From Synergistaceae bacterium DZ-S4 (GTDB lineage: Bacteria; Synergistota; Synergistia; Synergistales; Synergistaceae): 34,149 bases of DNA. Location: assembly GCA_025943965.1 (NCBI GenBank), contig JAPCWD010000016.1:1-34149 (forward strand), given 5' to 3'. The notes below the pieces were generated by a model. That model saw only the letters and a program-made list of their open reading frames with translations, was not told the DNA's origin and did not search any database. Position 1 is the stretch's first letter; each line of letters opens with the position of its first letter. The position numbers and the translations under genes are program-made. Shown one piece after another: positions 1 through 8,053 of this stretch.

Positions 1-39
1 GCATATGAGATAGATCTGCTTGCCACGGTGATCGAACAT

Positions 40-78
40 AAAAAAATCTCCCCTTCATGGTAACTTGTTGGGGAGACT
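40..78 (-). terminator. Probable intrinsic terminator reading leftward
   Basis: A 7-bp stem (TCTCCCC at 47-53 pairing with GGGGAGA at 70-76) encloses a 16-nt loop. A run of seven A at 40-46 becomes a T tract on the minus strand. It would end leftward transcripts, such as read-through from the DUF3825 gene or a gene lost outside the window. The long loop lowers confidence. Confidence 0.45.
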
Positions 79-116
79 TTATATGAAGAATATTATTACT
101 CACAGGTGCGGATGGT

Positions 117-308
117 TTGACGCTTACTCAGGAACGTACTGAATGGCAAACTCAGGTCCAATCATTACACGAAAAAAATAATGATCTTGAAACTACAATC
201 ACAAAAGAAAAGAGTAAACGTTTGGCGATCGGCCCCTTTATTGGATTGGCACATACCGGCGAGGGTGTTATCGGAATAGGTATTTCGTATGCGATTATAT
301 TATTTTGA
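117..308 (+). CDS. Small phage-like ORF, probable C-terminal remnant
   Basis: This 63-codon frame starts at TTG and is not recognised with certainty. The first half (residues 4-33) is charged and coiled-coil-like. The second half, RLAIGPFIGLAHTGEGVIGI, is Gly-rich with alternating hydrophobic residues and resembles the C-terminal tails of small phage lysis/spanin-like proteins that begin with a coiled coil. The frame stays open upstream to the stop at 84-86 without an ATG, and no Shine-Dalgarno is seen before the TTG, so it may be the tail of a broken gene. It lies in AT-rich DNA in the integrase-linked accessory region. A chance ORF cannot be excluded. Confidence 0.35.
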   Translation: MTLTQERTEWQTQVQSLHEKNNDLETTITKEKSKRLAIGPFIGLAHTGEGVIGIGISYAIILF

Positions 309-416
309 ACTTACAAATGATAATTTATTAGATTAAAAAATTGCACTTATCATATTTAGAAAATGCTCCAAAGACTTAAAAAGCTTTACTAATAATTATA
401 TTATTAGAAGAACAAG

Positions 417-451
417 AGAGAGGGCAAGGAAGCTACCTTCCCGCCCTCTCT
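417..451. terminator. Long GC-rich hairpin between convergent genes
   Basis: A 9-bp stem (AGAGAGGGC at 417-425 with GCCCTCTCT at 443-451) is extended inside by AGGAAG/CTTCC-type pairing around a small loop. It sits in AT-rich DNA between the rightward ORF ending at 308 and the leftward gene ending at 566, so it could stop transcripts from both sides. T tracts are weak on both strands. A second, smaller hairpin (AGGGTC/GACCCT) follows at 482-494. Nothing else is evident between 309 and 565. Confidence 0.5.
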
Positions 452-565
452 AATTAACTACGGTTTCGTTTCTTCTTCTACAGGGTCCTTGACCCTCGAT
501 GGCGTAATTATATACCTTTGTTGTTAAAAATCAACACCAATTATTTTTTTATGTAAAAATACTTA

Positions 566-1381
566 TTATGGGAGAAGCCAAAAACTTTCAGGTTTTGTAA
601 TTTGCCTAGCATTAATGTATGCCATTTCTATAGTTAGACATGTGTGCCCATGGTATTGAGTCCCATCATCACTTTTAGAAACAACAAGAGCTAGGTCAGG
701 TGTGTTGGGATTTGTTAGATAAAGTGGTACTAGTAGTTGAATTTTACCTCTATACCACTGTGGAACAGCTGTTTTATAGTTGGCTTCGATTCTTTTCTTA
801 GTGGTTCGAATAGATCCGTCGATTAAGTTACGGCAAAATTCTTTACCCTTCATCCGAAGTTCTTCTGGAATCCTATTAAAGTTTTCTGTATCACCAATAA
901 TATGATTCCATTGTGGCACTATCTCTAACCTAACATCAAAAACTAAATCTGTAGGATTTTGAAAATAATTAGGTCTTCTCAGTGCTTCGACAGATTGGGC
1001 TGACATTTTTGTAGAATTAAAAGAAGTAATGGTATAACAATTATAAAAACTTTTAAATTTCCATGGTTGCAGATTAGGTCGATCATTTTTTACACAATAA
1101 TAGTAAATGTTTTGCCAGTGCTTGTCTAGTAAACCAGTATTAAAACATGCTTGTTGTGAATCTTCATAGATATATAAATTTTGCACAGAAGGATCCACAC
1201 TTTCTCTTTCAGTCCATAATTTTTCAAACGTATTGGCCAAATAGTATCGCAGTATTCTGTATTCATTTGGAGAATTACTTAATGCCCAATTTTCAGGTGG
1301 TAATTCGCTATTAGCTAAAGAATTCAATGTTTTATCATAAAAAGACGGTGCTCCGCGATAAACCCAATCATCTAAACGCAA
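566..1381 (-). CDS. DUF3825 domain protein
   Basis: A 271-residue protein, probably cytoplasmic. The C-terminal stretch, containing YHGHTCLTIEMAYINARQI and ending KPESFWLLP, matches what I recall of DUF3825, where a conserved Tyr-x-Gly-x-Thr-Cys-Leu segment precedes Met-Ala-Tyr-x-Asn-Ala-Arg near the end. The domain occurs in bacterial proteins alone or with putative RNA-binding modules; its activity is unknown. No signal peptide or membrane span is seen. It starts at TTG (1379-1381) behind a strong GGGGAGG site 7 nt upstream. It is AT-rich compared with the rest of the window and transcribed in the same direction as the adjacent integrase gene, so it looks like mobile-element cargo. Function not assigned. 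Confidence 0.75.
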   Translation of the reverse strand: MRLDDWVYRGAPSFYDKTLNSLANSELPPENWALSNSPNEYRILRYYLANTFEKLWTERESVDPSVQNLYIYEDSQQACFNTGLLDKHWQNIYYYCVKNDRPNLQPWKFKSFYNCYTITSFNSTKMSAQSVEALRRPNYFQNPTDLVFDVRLEIVPQWNHIIGDTENFNRIPEELRMKGKEFCRNLIDGSIRTTKKRIEANYKTAVPQWYRGKIQLLVPLYLTNPNTPDLALVVSKSDDGTQYHGHTCLTIEMAYINARQITKPESFWLLP

Positions 1382-1564
1382 AATATTGCCTCCCCTGATA
1401 AAATATTATAAATCTATATTCCAAAGTAGATTTTACAGCATATTGAACAAAAAATAGATATTATTTAAATAAAAAAATAACAAATTGCATTTTCAATAAA
1501 TTTAATGACTCTCCTTTCAAAGCGTGATTATTTATTCCTAATGCATTTAAACTGATGTTCTCTG

Positions 1565-2731
1565 CTATATTTCAGGTTTTAGCGGAATATTTTTTTTATC
1601 CCGTACTGCAATCAGGAAGTCGCCCCACCATTCCATCATAGCTATTCTTTGAGACATGTACTGAGCTCGGTTATATGTTCTTCTTATCGTATTTCTGTCA
1701 ACATGTGACAGCTGGTGCTCGATGACATCAGCCGGCCATTCATACTCATTCAAGATGGTGCTGGCCATTGATCTAAACCCGTGGGCTGTCATATCCTCCT
1801 TCTCATACCCCATGGATCTTAAGGCCGTGCGCACGGCCCCATCGCTTAAATGTCGGCCGCCTCCGCGCGGAGAAGGAAAGAGCCAGGACTTGTTTCCTGA
1901 TATTGCCAGGAGTTCTTTCAATACCCTTATAGCTTCCGTTGATAGCGGAACAACATGCTCGTTTTTCTCTTTCATCTTTTCGCCGGGTATACGCCATTCT
2001 TTCTTGTTCAAATCAAACTCTTTCCACTCTGCCTGCCGAATCTCGACTGGACGGACAAATGTCAGAGCCGACATTATCATCAGATACCGTACTAATCTTT
2101 GAGGATAGGCATAGACGCTGCGCATCAGGGCGCCAATATTTTCACTTTCAACAACTGTTGCATAGTGTTTCTGGCGGTGCGGCTGCAGCGCTTTTGATAT
2201 GGCAGCCGCTGGGTTGACCAAAGTCCTGTCTGTTGTAATGGCATAATCAAAGATCTGTTTCATAAACTGGCGTAATCTGTGTGAGGTGTCTGTAAGTCCT
2301 TCTTTTTCAATTTGTCTGCAAAAAAGTAGGACCATATTAGGAGTAATTTCATTCAGCTTTCTATTGCCAAACTCGGGGATCAGATATTTATTCAGTCTCA
2401 ATTCTACGGTCCGGACATAGTTTTTGCTTTTGTCCGGAAGGATAACGGAGTTGAACCACTCAACAGCAAGCTCCTTAAAAGAATACTCTCCTGAAGGTCC
2501 CCTTTTATCCTCTTTTCTTATCTCATAGTTCTTATCTCTTGCCGCCTTTAAGCTGACGTCAGGGTAGCTTCCCAGGCTTTTACGTTTTTCTTTTCCATCG
2601 ATCCATAGGCGTGCGATCCAATATTTGCTTCCGTTAGGGCGGATGTCGAGGATCAATCCACGGCCATCTGAAAGGCTGTATGGTTTTTCTTTGGGTTTCG
2701 CGTTCTTTATGATGATCTCAGTCAGAGCCAT
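1565..2731 (-). CDS. int: P4-type tyrosine recombinase (integrase)
   Basis: This 388-residue site-specific recombinase would integrate and excise the adjacent element. Residues 1-70 form the DUF4102-type arm-binding domain (LSDGRGLILDIRPNGSKYW, then WIDGKEKRKSLGSYPDVSL). Residues 85-180 form a SAM-like core-binding domain, and the catalytic domain follows: Arg in TFVRPVEIRQAEW, HGFR box in MTAHGFRSMAST, a further His in QLSHVDRN and the Tyr nucleophile in IRRTYNRAQY. All catalytic positions appear intact. The ATG at 2729-2731 follows a GGAGGGG site. The gene's 5' end faces the 3' end of the tRNA-Val gene 178 bp away, the usual arrangement for P4-type integrases using tRNA 3' ends as attB. Confidence 0.93.
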   Translation of the reverse strand: MALTEIIIKNAKPKEKPYSLSDGRGLILDIRPNGSKYWIARLWIDGKEKRKSLGSYPDVSLKAARDKNYEIRKEDKRGPSGEYSFKELAVEWFNSVILPDKSKNYVRTVELRLNKYLIPEFGNRKLNEITPNMVLLFCRQIEKEGLTDTSHRLRQFMKQIFDYAITTDRTLVNPAAAISKALQPHRQKHYATVVESENIGALMRSVYAYPQRLVRYLMIMSALTFVRPVEIRQAEWKEFDLNKKEWRIPGEKMKEKNEHVVPLSTEAIRVLKELLAISGNKSWLFPSPRGGGRHLSDGAVRTALRSMGYEKEDMTAHGFRSMASTILNEYEWPADVIEHQLSHVDRNTIRRTYNRAQYMSQRIAMMEWWGDFLIAVRDKKNIPLKPEI

Positions 2732-2752
2732 GATATCCCCTCCACCGTATAA

Positions 2753-2799
2753 AATACTGTGACCGTATGACGTATTTATACAAATAATTATACAGTATT
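2753..2799 (-). promoter_or_regulatory. Inverted repeat around the integrase -10 region
   Basis: AATACTGT at 2753-2760 and ACAGTATT at 2792-2799 form a perfect 8-bp inverted repeat. A TATAAT on the minus strand (2787-2792) abuts the distal arm. The arrangement could be an operator for the integrase or recombinase/excisionase arm sites. The functional role is inferred. Confidence 0.35.
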
Positions 2800-2842
2800 G
2801 AATGAATAACAGCGGTTATTTATGGTTATCTGTGGTTTACTG

Positions 2843-2879
2843 AAAAAGCGAGAAACCCTGCTGTGGGCAGGGTTTCTCG
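2843..2879 (-). terminator. Intrinsic terminator downstream of tRNA-Val
   Basis: A perfect 13-bp stem (2849-2861 with 2867-2879) and 5-nt loop are followed on the minus strand by a CTTTTT tract (2848-2843). It lies between the tRNA-Val 3' end and the integrase, so it should insulate the integrase from the strong tRNA promoter. Confidence 0.88.
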
Positions 2880-2908
2880 GGTGTATGGAAACGTGTGGAT
2901 TATTGGCC

Positions 2909-2983
2909 TGGTGGGCGATATTGGGTTCGAACCAACGACTTCCACCGTGTGAAGGTGACACTCTACCGCTGAGTTAATCGCCC
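2909..2983 (-). tRNA. tRNA-Val (anticodon CAC)
   Basis: The 75-nt gene includes an encoded CCA end. The acceptor stem GGGCGAT/ATCGCCC is perfect, the D arm is ACTC..GAGT, the anticodon stem TCACC/GGTGG carries loop TTCACAC with anticodon CAC, and the T arm contains TTCGAAC. It decodes GUG. The adjacent P4-type integrase makes its 3' end the likely attachment site. I saw no second copy of the tRNA 3' end in the window, so the distal att site probably lies beyond position 1. Confidence 0.97.
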
Positions 2984-3002
2984 GTCGTCTGCATCGGATG
3001 GA

Positions 3003-3031
3003 ATTATACTTGCTTAGTTACAATATTTCAA
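3003..3031 (-). promoter_or_regulatory. Sigma-70-type promoter of tRNA-Val
   Basis: On the minus strand, -35 TTGAAA (3026-3031) and -10 TATAAT (3003-3008) are separated by exactly 17 bp. The -10 lies 19 bp upstream of the mature tRNA 5' end, so the primary transcript would have a short leader. Confidence 0.8.
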
Positions 3032-3131
3032 GTTCTTCCTATAATTTTGCTCAAAGAACAACATTATTAACAACGGGTTGGTTTGGGGAGGCAGGCTGGA
3101 AAGGCCGCAATGATGAAATGTCAGACAGGAA

Positions 3132-3150
3132 GCCGATTCCCACAATCGGC
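3132..3150. promoter_or_regulatory. 7-bp inverted repeat upstream of dapF
   Basis: GCCGATT and AATCGGC flank CCCAC, just upstream of a -10-like TAAAAT at 3162-3167. The position suits an operator for the dapF-led operon. No regulator can be named from the sequence. Confidence 0.35.
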
Positions 3151-3208
3151 CATATTTGGTGTAAAATAGTTCCCGTTGGAAAAACCCAAACGAGAGGTCG
3201 GATGCCGG

Positions 3209-4054
3209 ATGATCCTCTGCACAAAAATGAACGGCAACGGAAACGATTTTCTGATCATCGACAACATGGATCTTAGATACAGTAAGGAAATCTTGTCGGG
3301 GTATGCCAAAGCCCTCTGCAGAAGAAGAGAGTCGCTTGGAGCTGATGGAATACTTGTCGCCGAGCCTTCCGGGGTATGCGACTTCAAAATGAGACTCTTC
3401 AACCGCGACGGCACAGAGGGAGAGATGTGCGGCAACGGTGCAAGGTGCATTGCAAGATATGCATTTCTTAAGAGAATCGCAAAGGATCCCGTAATGGCGT
3501 TTGAGACACTTGGCGGCAGGGTGGAGGCAGCCGTACAAGGCGCGAGGGTCGTGATCAAACTGTCTCCGGTCGACGTCTCGGGTCTTATTCTGGATGTTCC
3601 GGCCTCTGTCGAGGGCTATGGTTTCAATTACACTTTTTTGACGGTAGGAGTTCCCCATACGGTGATCTTTGAGAAGGAAAAACTTAATTCAGAGGACTTC
3701 TACAGGAAGATCGGCCGGTCGATAAGGCTGAGGACCGACCTTTTCCCTGAAGGATCGAACATCAACTTCGTCTCTCCGAGAGGAAGTTTCGATAAAGGGC
3801 TGGAAGTGCTTACCTATGAGAGGGGGGTGGAGGACCTCACCCTTTCATGCGGTACCGGCTCGACTGCGAGCGCTATAGCAGCTTTTAAGGCAGGACTCAC
3901 AGGACCTGTCGTGGATGTTTATAACCCCGGAGGCCTCAACAGGGTATCGCTTTTGGAGGGGCCCTCGGATACCCTTCTGCCCGAACTTGAGGGCGGCGCC
4001 TCTTACATTGCGGAAATAGAGGCCTCGGAGGAAGCTTTAGAAAAGTATAATTAA
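3209..4054 (+). CDS. dapF: Diaminopimelate epimerase
   Basis: Interconverts LL- and meso-diaminopimelate in the lysine/peptidoglycan precursor pathway; a cofactor-independent two-cysteine racemase of the cytoplasm. From the chosen ATG the protein has 281 residues and begins MILCTKMNGNGNDFLIID, matching the family N-terminus (TKMxGxGNDFxxID). The two catalytic cysteines are Cys74 in MCGNGARC and Cys214 in SCGTGSTAS. A TTG 33 nt upstream is in frame but would add residues not typical of the family. It leads the long plus-strand run and its stop is close to lepB. Confidence 0.95.
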   Translation: MILCTKMNGNGNDFLIIDNMDLRYSKEILSGYAKALCRRRESLGADGILVAEPSGVCDFKMRLFNRDGTEGEMCGNGARCIARYAFLKRIAKDPVMAFETLGGRVEAAVQGARVVIKLSPVDVSGLILDVPASVEGYGFNYTFLTVGVPHTVIFEKEKLNSEDFYRKIGRSIRLRTDLFPEGSNINFVSPRGSFDKGLEVLTYERGVEDLTLSCGTGSTASAIAAFKAGLTGPVVDVYNPGGLNRVSLLEGPSDTLLPELEGGASYIAEIEASEEALEKYN

Positions 4055-4132
4055 ATGTCTGCCGGCAAAAGGACAATAGGTATAATTGCCCTGTCTGTTC
4101 TTTTTTTAACTTATATTGGAGGAATCGATGTT

Positions 4133-4648
4133 ATGCCTAAACCATGGTGGCGTGAAACAATAGAGACTGTATTCTGGGCGCTTGTCCTTGCCCTTGTCCT
4201 CAGAACTTTTGTGATACAGGCCTTCTGGATCCCAAGCGGTTCGATGATACCGACCCTTGAAGTCGGTGACCGCGTGCTTGTACTCAAGTTCTGGTATGCG
4301 ATGCCAAAAGTGGAACCGAAGAGAGGTCAGATAGCGGTCTTCAAATATCCGGTAGATCCCAGAAGGGATTTCGTCAAGCGAATAATCGGGCTCCCTGGAG
4401 ACAAGGTCGAGATTAGGAACGGGACGGTATATGTAAATGACAAAGAGGTCTTCGAACCATATGTCAAGAACAAAGATACCTTTGACATGCTGTCTCAGAC
4501 AGTCCCGGAAAAGAGCTACTTCTGCCTTGGCGACAACAGGCCCAACTCCCAGGACGGAAGGTTCTGGGGATATGTCCCCAGAAACTTCTTCCGCGGACCT
4601 GCGGTATTCAGATACTGGCCTCTCAACAGGATAGGACCGATAGAATAA
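4133..4648 (+). CDS. lepB: Signal peptidase I
   Basis: Membrane-bound Ser/Lys protease that removes signal peptides from exported proteins, at the outer face of the inner membrane. Motifs: IPSGSMIPTL with the nucleophile Ser before Met, RRDFVKRIIGLPGD with the general-base Lys, and GDNRPNSQDGRFWG. A membrane segment (ETVFWALVLALVLRTFVIQ) precedes the active site. I chose the ATG at 4133 because GGAGG lies 10 nt upstream; this gives 171 residues with one membrane anchor. An in-frame ATG at 4055, directly after the dapF stop, would add 26 residues with a second hydrophobic segment but has only a poor ribosome site. The stop abuts the rbgA start. Confidence 0.93.
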   Translation: MPKPWWRETIETVFWALVLALVLRTFVIQAFWIPSGSMIPTLEVGDRVLVLKFWYAMPKVEPKRGQIAVFKYPVDPRRDFVKRIIGLPGDKVEIRNGTVYVNDKEVFEPYVKNKDTFDMLSQTVPEKSYFCLGDNRPNSQDGRFWGYVPRNFFRGPAVFRYWPLNRIGPIE

Positions 4649-5485
4649 ATGGGCAGGACCGTATGGTTTCCCGGTCATATGGCGAAGGGCAGGCGACAGC
4701 TCCAGGCGCTTGCGGAGAATATTGATCTTATTCTAGAGGTTCGGGACGCCAGGGCTCCGAACCTCTCTTCGTCGCCGCTGCTGAGCATCTTCGCGCCAAA
4801 GATAAAGATGTGGGCTATCCTTTCAAAAGCGGACCTGGCGGACCCCGTTGTCACAAAAATGTGGACTGATCATCTGAAGGCTAAAAACCTTCCGGCATGG
4901 CCGCTTGACCTTCGAAAGGGAGGACTCAGCCAGATCCGAAAAGAGCTCAGGGAGAAGAAGCCCGCTTTCCGCGATTTGAGGATGGCTGTAGTGGGCATTC
5001 CCAACGTAGGCAAATCGATGCTGATAAATCAGTTGGTGGGGAGAAAAGCGGCCCCTGTAGGAGGTATCCCCGGAATAACCAAAGGGGTCTCCTGGTTCAG
5101 GGGAGAGGGCTTCCTCCTTGTTGATTCACCGGGGATACTCGACCCGCACAGCGACGCAAGGGCGCACCGGATCATATCATGGATCGGTTCCACCAGAGGA
5201 CAGGTAATAGGCAGCTGGGAAGAGCACGCTAAGGAGTGCATTTCCTTCCTCATCAAAAAAGACCTCTGGAAAGGGGTGGAGTCGGCATGGGGGATCAAGC
5301 CGGAAGGAACTCCGGCTGAAATACTTGATTCTGTGGGAAGACGCCTTGGAAAGCTCCTCCCGGGAGGAATCACGGACATGGAGACATCCGGCAGGATGTT
5401 CATAGATGCCTTTGCGACCGGAAAACTAGGCAGGCTGAGCCTCGAGAAGCCGGGCGCCCCCCCCCTCTGGGAGACCCTGGAATGA
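4649..5485 (+). CDS. rbgA: Ribosome biogenesis GTPase RbgA (YlqF)
   Basis: Circularly permuted GTPase that matures the 50S subunit. Motif order confirms the permutation: G4 (SKADL, residues 59-63; Ser replaces the usual Asn) comes before G1 (GIPNVGKS, 116-123), G2 (Thr144 in PGITKG) and G3 (DSPG, 159-162). The N-terminal WFPGHMAKG is the family signature. Length 278 matches the family, and the C-terminal 80 residues are the RNA-binding ANTAR-like region. It starts immediately after lepB and overlaps rnhB by 4 nt (ATGA). The rbgA-rnhB pair is also adjacent in Bacillus. A run of nine C at 5457-5465 lies within the last codons. Confidence 0.94.
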   Translation: MGRTVWFPGHMAKGRRQLQALAENIDLILEVRDARAPNLSSSPLLSIFAPKIKMWAILSKADLADPVVTKMWTDHLKAKNLPAWPLDLRKGGLSQIRKELREKKPAFRDLRMAVVGIPNVGKSMLINQLVGRKAAPVGGIPGITKGVSWFRGEGFLLVDSPGILDPHSDARAHRIISWIGSTRGQVIGSWEEHAKECISFLIKKDLWKGVESAWGIKPEGTPAEILDSVGRRLGKLLPGGITDMETSGRMFIDAFATGKLGRLSLEKPGAPPLWETLE

Positions 5486-6081
5486 TGCATGCTGATGGCA
5501 GAATGGTGGCGGCGGGGACCGATGAAGCAGGAAGAGGTCCGCTTGCGGGGCCTGTGGTTGCTGCTGCTGTGATACTGACTGCTGAACAGAGGAAATATCT
5601 CCTCTCAAAAGGACTGAAGGATTCAAAAAAACTTTCTCCTCCAAAAAGAGAGACACTTTTCGAAATGATCTGCGAGAGCGGTGTGATGTGGAGAGCACAA
5701 GCTGCCTCACCTGCCAGGATTGACAGGATCAACATCCTCCGCGCGTCCCTTTGGTGCATGAAGAGGTCTGTTGAACGCCTCAAGACTGAGCCGGACATAG
5801 TTCTTGTTGACGGCAGCACGCTCATACCTGACCTCAGTATATACCAGAGGTGTGTGATCGGAGGAGACGACATAGTCCCCTCTATCGCAGCAGCTTCAAT
5901 AATTGCCAAAGTTCTCAGGGACAGGGTCATGCAGACGCTTGACAGACTCTATCCAGAATATGGCTTCTGCTCGCACAAGGGCTACCCCTCCGCCGAACAC
6001 AGAAGGATACTGCTTGAAATCGGCCCGTCTCCCATACACAGGATCTCTTTCAGGGGGGTCGTAAGGGGAAGCGGGTCATGA
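5482..6081 (+). CDS. rnhB: Ribonuclease HII
   Basis: Cleaves the RNA strand of RNA-DNA hybrids and removes misincorporated ribonucleotides. The four acidic catalytic positions are visible: Asp14 and Glu15 in GTDEAGRGPLAGPV, Asp110 in LVDGS, and Asp129 in GGDDIVPSIAAASIIAK. The YPEYGFCSHKGYPSAEH motif is also typical. Length 199 is normal. The ATG overlaps the rbgA stop and the gene's own stop overlaps the yraN ATG, implying translational coupling. Confidence 0.95.
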   Translation: MMHADGRMVAAGTDEAGRGPLAGPVVAAAVILTAEQRKYLLSKGLKDSKKLSPPKRETLFEMICESGVMWRAQAASPARIDRINILRASLWCMKRSVERLKTEPDIVLVDGSTLIPDLSIYQRCVIGGDDIVPSIAAASIIAKVLRDRVMQTLDRLYPEYGFCSHKGYPSAEHRRILLEIGPSPIHRISFRGVVRGSGS

Positions 6082-6542
6082 GCCTCGAAAGGGCTCTCGA
6101 ACGCTCTCTTCAGGAAAGGAATAAAGACTTAGCAGTAAAAACTTCAGGGAAAGACGGGCGACCCGCTTCCCCCCCAAGCCCCCCTCACCTCCAAAGAGGA
6201 ACATACGGTGAAGATAGGGCGACAGAATACCTCACCCGGTTAGGATACAGAATAATAGCAAGAAATGTGAGCTGCAGGCACGGCGAGATAGACATCATCG
6301 CCTCCGATGGCGATGAGATAGTCTTTGTTGAGGTCAGGACAAGGAGCAAAGGTTGGATGATGCCTCCTGAATGTACTGTGGGACCGGAAAAGCTGAAGAA
6401 GCTTAAAAGAGCGGCAAGGATATGGACAGAAAAGAGAAATTACACAGGGTTCTGGCGCATCGATCTTATCGCCGTTACTCTGAATGATGACAAACTTTCC
6501 TCGATAGAACACATCAAAGAGATTACGGAGGGGATCGAATGA
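6078..6542 (+). CDS. yraN: UPF0102 (YraN) family protein
   Basis: Conserved protein of the PD-(D/E)XK nuclease-like UPF0102 family; activity not established, but commonly encoded next to rnhB and comM/dprA. Signature: GEDRATEYLTRLGYRIIARN, then HGEIDIIASDGDEIVFVEVR with the Asp-Glu-x-Arg catalytic-like arrangement. Residues 1-40 are an unusual Pro/Ser-rich extension before the conserved start; the ATGA overlap with rnhB supports the upstream start. The extension contains C7 (6169-6175) and C6 (6179-6184) tracts. The stop overlaps the comM ATG. Confidence 0.88.
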   Translation: MSLERALERSLQERNKDLAVKTSGKDGRPASPPSPPHLQRGTYGEDRATEYLTRLGYRIIARNVSCRHGEIDIIASDGDEIVFVEVRTRSKGWMMPPECTVGPEKLKKLKRAARIWTEKRNYTGFWRIDLIAVTLNDDKLSSIEHIKEITEGIE

Positions 6543-8053
6543 ACTCTGTCTCAGGAATGACGCTGAGAGGTGTAAAGGCTGTCGCGGTGGAGGTCGAAGT
6601 CGAGATAACGGGCGGACTTTTCAACATATCGGTCGTTGGGCTGCCCGATACTGCGGTCAGGGAAGCAAGGGAGAGGGTCAGGGCAGCGCTGAGGAGCGTC
6701 GGCATCACCCTCAGGGGAAGGGTGGCCATCAACCTTGCGCCGGCAGACATCCCCAAAGAAGGGGCGCTGCTGGACCTTGCGATAGCAGTAGGCATCGCAT
6801 CTGTTCAAGGAGGGGTAAAGGTAAAGAAGCCCTCCCTCTTCATAGGCGAACTTGCCCTTGACGGAAGGTTGAGAAAAGTGCGAGGAGCCGTCCCGGCGGC
6901 ATTCCTGGCAAAGGAAAAGGGGTGGGATCTTTATATACCCGAAGAGAATGCCGCTGAAGTTTCTCTCGTGGAGGGAGTTTCAGCATGGAGGGTAAGGTCA
7001 CTGGGAGACCTATTCGCCCATCTCAGAAATGATATCGAACTGCCGGCTGTGGAACACTGCGAGGCTGACTATGCCCCTCCACAGGCAGATCCGGATTTTG
7101 CCGATATCAAGGGGCAGTCCGCAGCAAAAAGGGCTCTTGAGATAGCAGCGGCAGGGCACCACAATATACTTCTTGTCGGATCACCGGGATCAGGCAAAAC
7201 TCTTCTTGCGAGGGCGCTGAAAGGCATACTTCCTCCCCTCTCTGACAAGGAACTGATGGAAGTCCTGCTTCTCAGGAGCACTGTTGGCGATTCTGCATCC
7301 TCCGTCAGGGAGAGGCCTTTCAGGTCGGTACATCACACAGCAAGCGCAGTTGCCCTATGCGGAGGAGGAACAACACTCCGTCCCGGGGAGATCAGCCTTG
7401 CTTCCAGGGGAGTTCTCTTTCTTGACGAGTTTCCTGAATTTACGAGGGATGTCCTTGAGGCACTCAGACAGCCCTTGGAGGACGGGCAGATAACTGTCTC
7501 GAGGGCCTCAGGAAGTGTCGTATACCCGGCAAAGGTCCTCATGGTGGCCGCATGTAACCCATGCCCCTGCGGTTATGCCGGCGACCCGGTCGAACGCTGT
7601 TCATGCTCTCCCTCCGCACTCGAAAGGTACAGAAGACGCCTCTCCGGCCCCATATTGGACAGGATAGACCTGCACCTCTCAATACCCAGGCTCCTTCCGG
7701 AAGAGCTCGTATCACTTGAAGGAAAGTGCGGTGAGAGCAGTGCGGAGGTTGCGGAAAGGGTAAGGGCCGCAAGGGAAATACAGATAAAGAGATGGTCACA
7801 GTATGGGATAGGGTCGAACTCCGAGATCCCGGAAAAGCTGCTTCGCAGGAAGATCACTCTTTCTCCCGAGGTGAAGGGATTCCTGCTTCAGGCGCTTAAC
7901 AGAGTAAGGCTTTCGGGAAGGGGCCTTTCGAGGATCCTCAAGGTCTCCCGCACAATAGCGGACCTTGACGCTGCCGAGCACATCAGGCTGGAACATGTTG
8001 CGGAGGCGCTCAGTTACAGGGAGGGGGAGGCTCTCTCTTGGATGAAAAATTAA
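6539..8053 (+). CDS. comM: YifB/ComM family Mg-chelatase-like AAA+ ATPase
   Basis: Hexameric helicase-type ATPase linked in other bacteria to branch migration of incoming DNA during natural transformation. N-terminal ChlI-like domain (residues 1-170, with ISVVGLPDTAVREARERVRA), AAA+ core with Walker A GSPGSGKT (214-221), Walker B GVLFLDEFPEF, and a Cys-rich zinc-like segment CNPCPCGYAGDPVERCSC. The C-terminal Mg-chelatase domain is complete. Length 504 is typical. It overlaps yraN by 4 nt and dprA by 16 nt, placing two DNA-uptake-related genes together. Confidence 0.92.
   Translation: MNSVSGMTLRGVKAVAVEVEVEITGGLFNISVVGLPDTAVREARERVRAALRSVGITLRGRVAINLAPADIPKEGALLDLAIAVGIASVQGGVKVKKPSLFIGELALDGRLRKVRGAVPAAFLAKEKGWDLYIPEENAAEVSLVEGVSAWRVRSLGDLFAHLRNDIELPAVEHCEADYAPPQADPDFADIKGQSAAKRALEIAAAGHHNILLVGSPGSGKTLLARALKGILPPLSDKELMEVLLLRSTVGDSASSVRERPFRSVHHTASAVALCGGGTTLRPGEISLASRGVLFLDEFPEFTRDVLEALRQPLEDGQITVSRASGSVVYPAKVLMVAACNPCPCGYAGDPVERCSCSPSALERYRRRLSGPILDRIDLHLSIPRLLPEELVSLEGKCGESSAEVAERVRAAREIQIKRWSQYGIGSNSEIPEKLLRRKITLSPEVKGFLLQALNRVRLSGRGLSRILKVSRTIADLDAAEHIRLEHVAEALSYREGEALSWMKN

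Noticed and set aside
1..2900. Second copy of the tRNA-Val 3' end as a distal att site
   Set aside because: I searched by eye and found none; the partner site probably lies beyond the left edge.
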